Assembly: GCA_947467625.1 (NCBI GenBank)
Contig: CANIJN010000028.1
Location: 1 to 33,965, forward strand
DNA: 33,965 nt
Reading direction: 5' to 3'
Source of the DNA: Opitutia bacterium
GTDB lineage: Bacteria; Verrucomicrobiota; Verrucomicrobiia; Opitutales; Opitutaceae
The position numbers and the translations under genes are program-made. Positions 7,871-16,200 of the stretch are shown here, one piece after another. Below the pieces are notes generated by a model. That model did no database searches. It was not told where the DNA came from and worked only from the letters and a program-made list of their open reading frames with translations. Numbering within the stretch: position 1 is the stretch's first letter; each line of letters opens with the position of its first letter.

Positions 7871-7906
7871 AGGAACGAGGGCGCTGAGAGGAACGAGGGC
7901 GCTGAG
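7871..7906. repeat. 18-bp tandem repeat, two copies
   Basis: aggaacgagggcgctgag occurs twice in tandem (7871-7888 and 7889-7906) and is followed by the first 4 bases of a third copy. It lies in the 156-base gap between the second propeller gene and the ligase, 22 bases upstream of the ligase ATG. I see no promoter or terminator around it. It probably arose by slippage. Confidence 0.8.
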
Positions 7907-8005
7907 AGGACGGTGATGGTGTGAGGGCTCTGAAAGTCGGTCTTGGCCCTCTGTAAAAATAATGATGGGAACCAAGGCGGGATCGTAGAGCCGCCGTGCT
8001 TGAGA

Positions 8006-9544
8006 TTATTTTGCGATCGCGAAGACGTGGGTGATGGTCGAGACGAAGAGGGTGTCGTTGGCGATGACTGGAGAGCTGTAGATCGGGCTGTAAAACTCGA
8101 CTTTGCCGAGGACTTTTTTCTCGCGACCGGCGGCGAGGACGATGAGTTCGCCGTCTTCGGTGCCGCAGTAAACTTTACCATCGGCGACGAGGGTGGATGA
8201 CCAGATGCGGCTGTTGGTGGCATGCATCCAGAGGGTCTTGCCGGTCTTGGCGTCGAAGCAGTGGATGTTGCCGTTGTATTCAGCTTGGAACACAAGATCA
8301 CCGACCACACTCGGGGTGCAGATGGTGCGGCCGATGGTTCGATTGGTCCAGAGTGCCTTGCCGGTGATGTCACCGCGCATGGTTAGATCGAGGACGCTGA
8401 ACATGCCGATGCCGTCACCGTGTTCGGGGTCTTGGCCAATGGACATGTAGGCGCGGTTGTCTTTCACGACGACGGTGCAGACGAGTTCGCTGGGGCCGTT
8501 GAAGGTGGCGTATTTGATCGGTTGGCCATCCTTGGCGCGATACTCGGGAGGATTCGCGTCGTAACGGAACAGTTCTTTTAGGACGGGGGTGCCATCCTTG
8601 TCCTTCACCGGGACAGGATCGAAGCCGTAGCACCAACCGTCGCCGCCGCCCCACACGATCATCGGTTGGCCGTTGACCACCGTGTAAGACGGGGAACTCC
8701 AGCTGCAATGGAGCACGCGCTTGGAGACGCCGGAAACTTCTTCGCCGACGACAGCGCCGGTGTTCTTGTCGAGCACGGCAAAGGCCGGGGCAAAGGGCGC
8801 AGGAATGTTGAGGTGCGACCAATCGACGCCGTTGGAGGTGGCGATGTAGAGGCGGTCGCCGACGATGAGCGGCGAGCAGCTCGAGATATTGTGGGGGAAA
8901 ATGCCGAGCTCGGTGCGTACATCGCTCACCCAGAGGATGTCGGCGCTTTTGGGTCCGACTTCGGTGGGTTTGCCATCGTGCAACGAGAATTTACCTTCGT
9001 CCATGAAGGGACCTTGATTGCCATCGGACTGGCCCTTGACGTCGAAGCAGACGACCTCGCCGCGATTGGTGACGACGTAGCCGCGGTCGCCTTCGATGGC
9101 TGGCGAGGAGCAGATGCCGACGTATTCCCAGTCGCTGACCTTGCCGGAGCCGAGTTTCGGAACGACGAGTTGCCAGAGGAATTCGCCGGTCTTTTCGTCG
9201 AAGCACATGAGCACGCCACGATCGCCCGTTTGTTGGGGATCGCGGGGCGTCTCGTTATTGGTGCCGATGTAGACCCGACCGCCGGCGACGACGGGGGTGC
9301 CATAGGCTTGGGAGCCGAGCTTCGAGACCCAGCGCACGCTCTTCGTGGTCTTGGGGTCGATGGTCTCGCTCTTGGGGAGGAATTTGCCGGGGGAAATGGC
9401 CTCGGGTTCAGGCAGGCCCTTACCGTTGGAGACCATGTTGCGCGTGGGCGAACCGCCCCACATGGGCCAATCGGCTGCGCGAAGCACGGGCGCGGTCAGC
9501 AGGGACGCCGCAAACAAAGAGAGAGGAAGACGCAGGTTATTCAT
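8006..9544 (-). CDS. Secreted PQQ-type beta-propeller protein (512 aa)
   Basis: The protein starts MNNLRLPLSLFAASLLTAPV, a clear Sec signal peptide with likely cleavage after LRA, before ADWPMWGG. The mature domain has repeated propeller blades, for example GGRVYIGTNNETP, GDRGYVVTNRGEVVCFDV, GNIHCFDAKTGKTLW and GKVYCGTEDGELIVLAAG. It fits a single 7-8 bladed PQQ/BamB-like propeller. Members of this type are abundant in Verrucomicrobia and Planctomycetes and mostly have no known function. It should be periplasmic. The ATG at 9544 overlaps the stop of the larger propeller gene by 8 bases, so the two are translationally coupled and the proteins may work as a pair. I see no heme-binding CxxCH motif, so it is not an obvious PQQ alcohol dehydrogenase with its own electron carrier. 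Confidence 0.85.
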   Translation of the reverse strand: MNNLRLPLSLFAASLLTAPVLRAADWPMWGGSPTRNMVSNGKGLPEPEAISPGKFLPKSETIDPKTTKSVRWVSKLGSQAYGTPVVAGGRVYIGTNNETPRDPQQTGDRGVLMCFDEKTGEFLWQLVVPKLGSGKVSDWEYVGICSSPAIEGDRGYVVTNRGEVVCFDVKGQSDGNQGPFMDEGKFSLHDGKPTEVGPKSADILWVSDVRTELGIFPHNISSCSPLIVGDRLYIATSNGVDWSHLNIPAPFAPAFAVLDKNTGAVVGEEVSGVSKRVLHCSWSSPSYTVVNGQPMIVWGGGDGWCYGFDPVPVKDKDGTPVLKELFRYDANPPEYRAKDGQPIKYATFNGPSELVCTVVVKDNRAYMSIGQDPEHGDGIGMFSVLDLTMRGDITGKALWTNRTIGRTICTPSVVGDLVFQAEYNGNIHCFDAKTGKTLWMHATNSRIWSSTLVADGKVYCGTEDGELIVLAAGREKKVLGKVEFYSPIYSSPVIANDTLFVSTITHVFAIAK

Positions 9545-11828
9545 TTGCGGTGATGGCGAGGTTATCGATGAAGACGCGTTTTTGGCTTTGCGGAGAGAAG
9601 GCATAGACAGCGGGAGCGCCGTGGGTATGGAGTTTGGCTTGATGCACTTCGAGGGTCCATTTCGCGGGCTCGGGTTCGCCGCGCGGCCAGAGTTTGGCGC
9701 GGACGAAGCCTCCTTCGCCGGTCTTGTCTTGGTCGACACGAGTTTTCAGGTGGTACCACGTGTTGGCGGTCGCCTCGAAGGGCACCGAGGCGGTGAAGCG
9801 TTCGGCGGTGCTCGTGACTTCCAAGATGCGGTTGTTGGCGGCCATGTTGAAAAGGTAACGTTGGTTAACAAGACCTACGTTCGACATCATTCGGCGGTTG
9901 CCGTCGGTCATCACGTCGGCCTCGATCGTGTAGTTCTTCATATCGGGGCCACCGATGAAATTCATGGTGCGCATGAACAGAAGTGAATCGAGACGATTGC
10001 CGGCGAACTTATTGCCGTCCTTTTCGAAGACGTGCCACTTCAGGCGGGCGCCGAGCCACGGCAAGGGCGGGAATCCCACGTCGGTGCCTTCGTTATTTTT
10101 CTGGCCGAGCGGGAGGGCTTCAAATGTCTCCTTGTGCCCGTAGCCGGCAACGACGCGACCGCGGGAGACGCCCGCGAAGGTCTGCCACTTGGCTTGGATG
10201 GCGCCGGCGGAAAGTTTCGCGCTGGGCCCGGCTTTCACGGTGTTGGCGACCAGCTCGGCATCGACCTCTGATTTTACGAGGGCGGTGGGTGGGATGAACT
10301 TGGCGAAGGTCGCTTCGCTCGTCACGTCCTTCACTCGGCGGCCGGTGGCATCGAGGCCCCAGACCTTAAACGCCTGGGACTGGCCGGCGTAGAGGGCGAA
10401 TTCCGCCGGTACCACTTGCAGGGCGGCGATCGGTGCGGTGGAGAGGGCTGAGGGTGCCGGTGCAGGAAGCGCGGCTGGGATGATCGGCGCGGACGATTTT
10501 GGGCCGAAGCAGTGGAGGCCGTCCTTGGTGAAATAGAGGATTGAATCGCCGTAGAAAGCGGGTGAGCCGAGGCAGGTCGTGCCGGTTTCCATTTTGTTGT
10601 TTGAAACGATGACGGGTTTGTCCCCCTTGACCTCGATCACGAAGAAGCGCGCCTCGTGCATCGGGACGTAGAAGCGGCCATCGGCATAGGCGGGTGAAGC
10701 GTGGACTTGGTCGGCGCCGAGCTTTTCGGCGAAGAGGGTGTGGCCCGTGGCGGCATCGGCGCACTGAAACAGGCCGGTCGAGCCGGTCGAATAGACCCGA
10801 CCGTCGACGAGGAGTGGGGAGCTGGTGAAGGCGCTGAACTCATCGTTGCGCCAGAGTTCGGCTTCTTTACCGAGGATCACGGGCTTCGGGCCGGTGGGAT
10901 ACTCGGTGGGAATCTTGAGGGCGACGAGGCGACCTTGCGTGGACGAGTCGATGTTTTCTTTGCCGTGGATGGCGATGAGTTTGCCGGGACCGGCGAGGAG
11001 GACGTCGGAGTTGAGGCCGCCGTTCGAGAACTTGAAGCGCCAGACGGGTTCGCCGGTGCGGGCGTTGACGCAGGCGACGTGGCCGCAGCCGGTGCCGACA
11101 TAGAAGACGCGATGGCCGCCGAGATCGCCGAAGACTGGCGCGCCCATGGGATTGTCAACCGGGTCGGTGCCCGGCGTGCTGGACCAGACGAGCACGCCGG
11201 TGCGTTTTTCGAACGCGTAGTAGCGGTTGCGGGCCGGGCCGTCCGCTCCCCAGTTGGCGGTGATGGCTTTCGCGTACAAGAAATCCCCATCCGTGACGAG
11301 CGATCCGGTGCGGCTGTTAGGAAACGTGAGGCGGCCGAATTCCTCCATCATCGAGCGCTGCCAGATGATTTTTCCATCGCGCGTGAAGGCCGTGATGACC
11401 CCGCACGTTGATTCGCAGTAGATATTGCCGGTCTCGGCGTCGATGTAGGGAGCGCCAATGGCGTAGCGGTTGTAAACGGTGTCGCTCAGGAAGTCTTTAA
11501 ATTGGTGCTCCCAGAGCTTCGCGCCGGTCGTCACCTCGAGGCAAACGATGGCCTCGATGACATCCCCGCCTCCCTCGCCGTAGTAACACATTGCATACAC
11601 GCGTCCGTCGGCGATGACGGGCGTGCCCGCGCCGTGGGCCTTAAACGTCCAGCGATGGGTCGGCCCGCCGAGGGTGAGGTCAGTCACCAGTTTTTGTTTG
11701 GCGGGGGAGATGCCGTTGTGGTCCGGCCCACGCCAGTTAAGCCACCCGGAGGCCGCGTGCACGCTGCACACGGTGAGGCCAAAAGAACAGACGAGGGCGA
11801 GGGGGAGGAGGCGGGCGGTGATTCTCAT
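9537..11828 (-). CDS. Large secreted PQQ-type propeller with C-terminal jelly-roll domain (763 aa)
   Basis: The start MRITARLLPLALVCSFGLTV is a Sec signal peptide with likely cleavage at VHA before ASGWLNWRGP. Residues about 25-465 carry PQQ/BamB-like blades (GRVYAMCYYGEGGG, VACVNARTGEPVWRF, GRVYSTGSTGLFQC). A Pro/Ala-rich linker follows, then a Big-2/Ig-like stretch (LQVVPAEFALYAGQSQAFKV). The last 170 residues look like a LamG/DUF1080-type jelly roll (NTWYHLKTRVDQDK, VFIDNLAI), usually a carbohydrate-binding or glycan-associated fold. ATG 11828 is chosen for the clean signal peptide. The receptor gene ends 98 bases upstream, and the next propeller gene overlaps by 8 bases. The order propeller, Ig-like and jelly roll suggests extracellular or periplasmic binding of a glycan or glycosylated compound, which is inference. 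Confidence 0.85.
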   Translation of the reverse strand: MRITARLLPLALVCSFGLTVCSVHAASGWLNWRGPDHNGISPAKQKLVTDLTLGGPTHRWTFKAHGAGTPVIADGRVYAMCYYGEGGGDVIEAIVCLEVTTGAKLWEHQFKDFLSDTVYNRYAIGAPYIDAETGNIYCESTCGVITAFTRDGKIIWQRSMMEEFGRLTFPNSRTGSLVTDGDFLYAKAITANWGADGPARNRYYAFEKRTGVLVWSSTPGTDPVDNPMGAPVFGDLGGHRVFYVGTGCGHVACVNARTGEPVWRFKFSNGGLNSDVLLAGPGKLIAIHGKENIDSSTQGRLVALKIPTEYPTGPKPVILGKEAELWRNDEFSAFTSSPLLVDGRVYSTGSTGLFQCADAATGHTLFAEKLGADQVHASPAYADGRFYVPMHEARFFVIEVKGDKPVIVSNNKMETGTTCLGSPAFYGDSILYFTKDGLHCFGPKSSAPIIPAALPAPAPSALSTAPIAALQVVPAEFALYAGQSQAFKVWGLDATGRRVKDVTSEATFAKFIPPTALVKSEVDAELVANTVKAGPSAKLSAGAIQAKWQTFAGVSRGRVVAGYGHKETFEALPLGQKNNEGTDVGFPPLPWLGARLKWHVFEKDGNKFAGNRLDSLLFMRTMNFIGGPDMKNYTIEADVMTDGNRRMMSNVGLVNQRYLFNMAANNRILEVTSTAERFTASVPFEATANTWYHLKTRVDQDKTGEGGFVRAKLWPRGEPEPAKWTLEVHQAKLHTHGAPAVYAFSPQSQKRVFIDNLAITANE

Positions 11829-11855
11829 GGAACGTAGACGATTGGGATGGAGCGA

Positions 11856-11887
11856 TACGGACAAGCGGACAGACGGACAGACGGACG
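11856..11887. repeat. Imperfect 8-bp tandem repeat, four units
   Basis: Four octamers run in tandem: tacggaca, agcggaca, gacggaca, gacggacg. They lie in the 98-base gap between the receptor gene and the first propeller gene, 27 bases upstream of the propeller ATG. Variation in copy number would change the spacing of the leader. No known regulator site is recognised. Confidence 0.7.
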
Positions 11888-11926
11888 AGACGGGCTGGCG
11901 TTACTAAAGGGAGGCTGATCCGTGAC

Positions 11927-14032
11927 TCAATAGACGAAAGAGAGTTGGATGCCGACGCGGCGCGGGGCACCGGGGCTGCCGGCGAAAATCTCGGGATTTA
12001 TAAACCGGTAGTGGTCTTGGTCGAAGAGATTTTGTCCGTAAACGGCTACGGTGTAGTGGTCGAAACGGTAGCGGAGCTGAGCATTGACGAGGCCGTAAGC
12101 GCGTTGGGCAAATGTAGCGGTGTTGCGCTCATCGTAGTAAGTCTTGCCGACTGCGGCGTAGCTCGCATTGGCGGACCAGCCTTGGCCAAAATCGACGGTC
12201 ACGCCCGTGCGCAGGGTGTAGGTAGGGATGAAGGGCACGTACTTGCCATCGACGCGGGTGCCGGCGGCGTCGCGGTGGTCGTCGAAGGTCGCGCTCGTAT
12301 AGCCGGCTTGAAAATCCCACCAGACTTTTTCGACAGGACTCCACATAAACTTCGCTTCGAAACCGCGGGCGATGACTTTGGCCGCGTTGACCACGACGAA
12401 ATCGGTGGAGTTGGGGACGGTCCGTTCGAATTGGTCGTTATCGATGGCATTCCAGAAGGCGAGGACGCTGCCGCCGAAGCGGCCCTTGGGTGGGCCGAAG
12501 GTGACGCCGGCTTCGGTGGCCCAGATTTGTTCGCCGTCAAAGCGGGCGAGCAGGGGATTGCCGGTGAAGCCGCTGTAGCCCTCGGGTTTGTGAGCGATGG
12601 ACGTTTTGGCCTGGAGGTTGAGGGACGAGGAGACGGAGTGCACGACGGCGGCCGACGCGGAGAGCGTGTTGTCGCTTTGGGAGCGGGCGAGGCGCGGGTC
12701 CTGCGGGGAGGGAAAGCCGAGACTGTTCGACGCGACTTTGGTGCGGTCGAGGTCGGACGCGGAGTGCTCGAGGCGGGCACCGAATTTGAGCGTCGTCTTG
12801 GGGGCCAGCGGTTGATCGAGGTTGGCGTAGGCGGCGAGCGTTTTCTGGCCGATGGCGAAGACGGAGCGTTCGGTTTGCACGAAATTCGGCGGCACGTAGG
12901 CGCTCGGTGGGACGACGAAGACGCGCTTGGCATCGCCATTGATCGCGGAGTCGGAGTGGAAGGCTCCGGCGCGCCACTGGGTGCGCTGGGCGCCGGGGGT
13001 CGACTCGAACCGGATTTCCTGCGTCGTGAATTTCTCACTCTGCGTCACGTTGGACGAGGCGAGGGGGAGGGGAGATAGATCGAGGTCGTTGATGGAGGGA
13101 TCGAGGTCCCAGTCTTGGCTGGATGTCGTCACCGCCATGGTGCCCCACGCGAAGGTTTTCTTGGCCTGAAGTGAAAGCTGAATACGCTCCACCTTAGTTG
13201 CACCGTTGGTATCGGATGCGACCTTGAACGGATCGGGACTGAAAAGGGAGGTCAGACGCGTGGCGTCGTCACTGGTTTTTTCCATCGTGAGACCGAAGCG
13301 GACCTGGAGTTGGTCGGCAGCTTTCCAATACAGTGCGCCGCGACCGGCGACGGAGCGGCGGTCATCCGCGCTACGGTTCTTAAAGGTGTTGGTGATGTAG
13401 CCCTCGTGTTCGGATAAGCCGACGCTGGCGCTGTAGCCGACTTTGTCGTTGAGCGGACCGTCGAAGGAAGCTTGGAGGGCAGAGTATTTATAGGAGCCGT
13501 AGTCGAGGAGGACGTTGCCCTGGTGAGTCGCGCCGGGGGTGCGGGTCTTGATATCGATGACGCCGCCGGGGGCGTTGCGACCGTAGTCGGTGCCTTGGGC
13601 GCCGGCCTTGACGGTGAAGCTCTCGATATTGAGCAGTGAACTGGGGTAGGAGGAGACGGAGCCGCTGGGCACATCGTCGATCACGAGGCCGATGGCTGGG
13701 GAGGAGAAGAAAATGGAATTGGTCACGCCGCGGAGGGAGATGACGTCGCCGAAGCCGCGGGTGTCGCTGTTACTCGTGCCGAGATTCGGGGCGAGGCCGG
13801 CCATGTCCTGGAGTTGCGCCACCCCGTGCTGTTCGAGGAGGTATTGGTTAAGTACCGACTGGGAATTCTGAATCCGCAGGCCATCAACGCCGAATTCGGC
13901 GGCGACGTTGAAGGGCGCCATTTGGGTGGTTTGACCTTCCGCCGCGACGATGCGGATTCCGGTGATTTCAGTGGCGGCCGTGATGAGCGCGAGAGCGCAA
14001 ATAGGGCGAATGTTTCGCGTGGTAATCTTCAT
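11927..14032 (-). CDS. TonB-dependent outer-membrane receptor
   Basis: A 701-residue receptor. The N-terminus (MKITTRNIRPICALALITAA) is a signal peptide, followed by TTQMAPFNVAAE, a likely TonB-box region. The plug domain runs to about residue 170 and includes LQDMAGLAPNLG, ISLRGVTNSIF and YGRNAPGGVIDIKTR, the classic plug signatures. The rest is a 22-stranded barrel ending YGQNLFDQDHYRF...VGIQLSFVY, with the aromatic last residue needed for outer-membrane insertion. It is shorter than siderophore receptors with a signalling domain and has no such extension. Such proteins import scarce ligands such as siderophores, vitamins, oligosaccharides or aromatics, and the ligand is not readable here. 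It is the first gene of the leftmost cluster, preceded by a G8 tract and a pseudogene. A small stem (14066-14079) lies in its leader. Confidence 0.93.
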   Translation of the reverse strand: MKITTRNIRPICALALITAATEITGIRIVAAEGQTTQMAPFNVAAEFGVDGLRIQNSQSVLNQYLLEQHGVAQLQDMAGLAPNLGTSNSDTRGFGDVISLRGVTNSIFFSSPAIGLVIDDVPSGSVSSYPSSLLNIESFTVKAGAQGTDYGRNAPGGVIDIKTRTPGATHQGNVLLDYGSYKYSALQASFDGPLNDKVGYSASVGLSEHEGYITNTFKNRSADDRRSVAGRGALYWKAADQLQVRFGLTMEKTSDDATRLTSLFSPDPFKVASDTNGATKVERIQLSLQAKKTFAWGTMAVTTSSQDWDLDPSINDLDLSPLPLASSNVTQSEKFTTQEIRFESTPGAQRTQWRAGAFHSDSAINGDAKRVFVVPPSAYVPPNFVQTERSVFAIGQKTLAAYANLDQPLAPKTTLKFGARLEHSASDLDRTKVASNSLGFPSPQDPRLARSQSDNTLSASAAVVHSVSSSLNLQAKTSIAHKPEGYSGFTGNPLLARFDGEQIWATEAGVTFGPPKGRFGGSVLAFWNAIDNDQFERTVPNSTDFVVVNAAKVIARGFEAKFMWSPVEKVWWDFQAGYTSATFDDHRDAAGTRVDGKYVPFIPTYTLRTGVTVDFGQGWSANASYAAVGKTYYDERNTATFAQRAYGLVNAQLRYRFDHYTVAVYGQNLFDQDHYRFINPEIFAGSPGAPRRVGIQLSFVY

Positions 14033-14054
14033 TATGGCTTAAAGGTGTGTGGTC

Positions 14055-14079
14055 GGGGGGGGCTCCGAGGAAGACCTCG
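14055..14079 (-). promoter_or_regulatory. Leader of the receptor gene: G8 homopolymer and small hairpin
   Basis: On the plus strand a run of eight G (14055-14062), C8 in the mRNA sense, lies 23-30 bases upstream of the receptor ATG at 14032. Beside it is the stem cgagg-aaga-cctcg (14066-14079). I could not place a convincing -35/-10 pair further upstream. The spot fits a slippage-prone expression switch, but only the sequence itself supports this. Confidence 0.35.
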
Positions 14080-14240
14080 TAATGCTGACACGACGCTCTT
14101 TCCCTGTCTGAAAGTGCGATACTCCGTCCAGTTTTTTCGTCGTGATGAGGTGATTTAGTAGCGAGGCGAGCAGCGCCCGCGGCCAGCCCGGCGTTTGGGA
14201 ATGGTTTGCTCGTCATCGACGGGGAGCATCGGCGCGCGGA

Positions 14241-14541
14241 TCAACTGGCTCGGGGGGCGCAGCAGACCATTTCCTGCAGGTAGCGGGGGCGGGCGAGATA
14301 CTGGCGTTCATCGAGGGTGAAGTGCTCGTGAAAACGGAGGCCACCCTTGGCGGGGTCGGTGGAAAGGTTGGGTTGCACGTGGTCACCTAGGGGAAGGTCA
14401 CGCCGCCGGCCTTGCGTGTGAGGGGGAGCGACCCGGCGATGAAACGGCGGGATAGTGGGTGCGGTCGAGAACCGCCGTGGGGAGGGTGATCGCGTCGTCG
14501 GCTTGGTCGCACTGCCGGCACGCCCTCGTGAAGACGTCGGA
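14241..14541 (-). pseudogene. Glutamate dehydrogenase N-terminal remnant, two frameshifts
   Basis: Three consecutive pieces on the minus strand, each in a different frame, follow the N-terminal order of a Glu/Leu/Phe/Val-type glutamate dehydrogenase. The first (14541-14449) reads SDVFTRACRQCDQADDAITL with LDRTHYP. The second (14455-14393) reads SRRFIAGSLPLTRKAGGVTF. The third (from 14387) reads HVQPNLSTDPAKGGLRFHEH and then FTLDERQYLA. In intact enzymes the third piece is GYRVQHN..RGPxKGGxRFHPxVxLDE, which carries the substrate-binding residues. The catalytic Lys region and the whole NAD domain are absent, and the match fades after about 14290. The start codon cannot be placed. It is a decayed gene, on the same strand as the receptor gene and directly upstream of it. 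Confidence 0.75.
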
Positions 14542-14755
14542 ATCGCCGAGCGACGAGACCACCGCGCTGGACCTCTTTCCTTTCGGGTCTGGCGTTGCGG
14601 GGGCGGGCTGTGACAGCGCTGCGTCCCAAGGGCACCGGGCGTCATTGCTTGGTGGCCGACCTTGGTTGGGGTGGGTGGGTTTAGCCATTGGCTTTCGGGA
14701 ATCCGGAATTTTCAATGATTGCCCTTATTTCCGCGGAGAAATTCCGTGTTCACTC

Positions 14756-16198
14756 ATGCTCACTGTCATCTTTCAGTTTATCCGTTGGGTCTTCGAGAAG
14801 TTCGCCGTGGGCGTGCTAATCGTGGGCCTGGGCTTTGCGTCCTGTGGGCTGTGGCTCTTCTTGAAGGACAACGTGGACTTCGAACAGTGGCGCCAGGACG
14901 CGGTCCGTGCGATCACGGGTGAGCGGTCGAAGGTGAAGAGTGCGTTGGACGATGTGCATAAACGGATGGATCGCATTTCCGTTGAAATCACGGCCGAGCA
15001 GGAGCGCGGGAAGCAGGCGGACAAGATTATCGCCACCCTCAGGGACTTGGAGAGCACCTGGGACAAGCTGACGGGTAACTCGGAGCAACAGAAAGCCAAT
15101 GCGGAACGTATCCTGAGTCTCGCGACACTACGACTAACGGTAACGGCCAAGGTCGCGGCGCTCCAGCGGGATTTTACGCGGACTACGTGGGAGCGGGATG
15201 GACTGGAGATCGCGCTGGGTAAGATCGATCAGAAACTGACTGCGGCGCAGGAGCAGCAGTCGAAGGTGCTGCATTACGCTGAACGCGCGTGGAACCATGA
15301 AGTCGGATGGGCGCCGATCCGCATGGCGATCAAAGGATGGGTCGTGGTGGCGTTGGGGCTCTACTTCCTCGGCCCAACGGCGGGGAGAATCTGGCTGTAT
15401 TATTTTCTCGCGCCGTGGATTGCGCGCGGGCGTCCGGTGCGGCTGGAGGAGCGGCTCGCGGTGCTGCCGGAGGTGAGCGCAAGCCAAGTCTCGGCGACGG
15501 TGATGCTGCGGACCGGCGAACGGCTGTGGGTGAAGGAGCGGTTCCTCCAGTCTTCGGATGAGGGGCTGAAACGGCGAGGTCGGACCATGCTGGACTGGAC
15601 GATCCCATTCACCTGTGTCGCGACGGGGTTGGTGGAGCTGATTGAGCTGAGCCATCGCGGGGGGAGCGGGGAGGCGCAGCTCACGCTATCCCACCAAGGC
15701 AATGCCCTCAGCGAGCTCGCGGTGATCACGTTGGCCGAAGGATCCTCGCTCGTGCTGCGGCCGAGTTTCCTCGCGGGGGTCGTGACGAACGAGGGCCAGC
15801 GGCTGAAAATCCGCCGCCGCTGGCAGCTCTTTCGGTGGCAGGCCTGGGTGACGCTGCAGTTTCGATTCTTTGAGTTTGTGGGACCCTGCCAGCTCGTGGT
15901 GGCGGGTAGCCGTGGCGTGAGGGTGGAGCAATTATTGGCGCGCGACGGAGGGGCGGTGGCGGCGCGGCGGACGAATCAGGACGCGACCATGGGCTTTACG
16001 CCTCAGCTCGATTATCGGCCGGTGCGCGCGGAGACGTTTTGGAGCTACTACCGAGGGATGAATCCGCTCTTTGACGATCTGTTTGCGGGCCAAGGGATTT
16101 TTATTTGCCAGCAAGTCGCCGGCTCCGGTGAGGCGCAGCAGGCGCGGAAATTTTGGGCGGGTGTGTGGGGTGGGGTGCTGAAAGTGTTTGGGCTGTGA
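14756..16198 (+). CDS. Unrecognised membrane coiled-coil protein with beta-rich C-terminal domain
   Basis: A 480-residue protein. There is one hydrophobic segment at about 12-36 (FEKFAVGVLIVGLGFASCGL), a charged helical stretch at about 45-175 likely to be a coiled coil (SALDDVHKRMDRIS, IIATLRDLESTWDKL), and a second hydrophobic segment at about 193-220 (GWVVVALGLYFLGPTAGRIW). A beta-rich domain follows to the end. Parts of that domain (LTLSHQGNALSELAVITLAE and FFEFVGPCQLVVAGSRGVRV) recall the AIM24 fold, a weak assignment. With two membrane segments the coiled coil would lie on one side of the inner membrane, probably the periplasm, with the C-terminal domain in the cytosol. The start is ATG 14756; a GGAG about 17 bases upstream is too distant to be a good ribosome site. 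The stop is 2 bases before the phosphatase gene, so they are probably cotranscribed. Confidence 0.8.
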   Translation: MLTVIFQFIRWVFEKFAVGVLIVGLGFASCGLWLFLKDNVDFEQWRQDAVRAITGERSKVKSALDDVHKRMDRISVEITAEQERGKQADKIIATLRDLESTWDKLTGNSEQQKANAERILSLATLRLTVTAKVAALQRDFTRTTWERDGLEIALGKIDQKLTAAQEQQSKVLHYAERAWNHEVGWAPIRMAIKGWVVVALGLYFLGPTAGRIWLYYFLAPWIARGRPVRLEERLAVLPEVSASQVSATVMLRTGERLWVKERFLQSSDEGLKRRGRTMLDWTIPFTCVATGLVELIELSHRGGSGEAQLTLSHQGNALSELAVITLAEGSSLVLRPSFLAGVVTNEGQRLKIRRRWQLFRWQAWVTLQFRFFEFVGPCQLVVAGSRGVRVEQLLARDGGAVAARRTNQDATMGFTPQLDYRPVRAETFWSYYRGMNPLFDDLFAGQGIFICQQVAGSGEAQQARKFWAGVWGGVLKVFGL

Positions 16199-16200
16199 CC

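Noticed and set aside
2746-11828. Annotating the propellers as PQQ-dependent alcohol dehydrogenases
   Set aside because: No heme motif, vicinal Cys pair or convincing catalytic Asp site is visible; only the propeller repeats are supported.
14387-14715. Separate small proteins on the minus strand upstream of the receptor gene
   Set aside because: The recognisable parts are three pieces of one broken glutamate dehydrogenase; the remainder is unconserved Pro/Arg-rich sequence.
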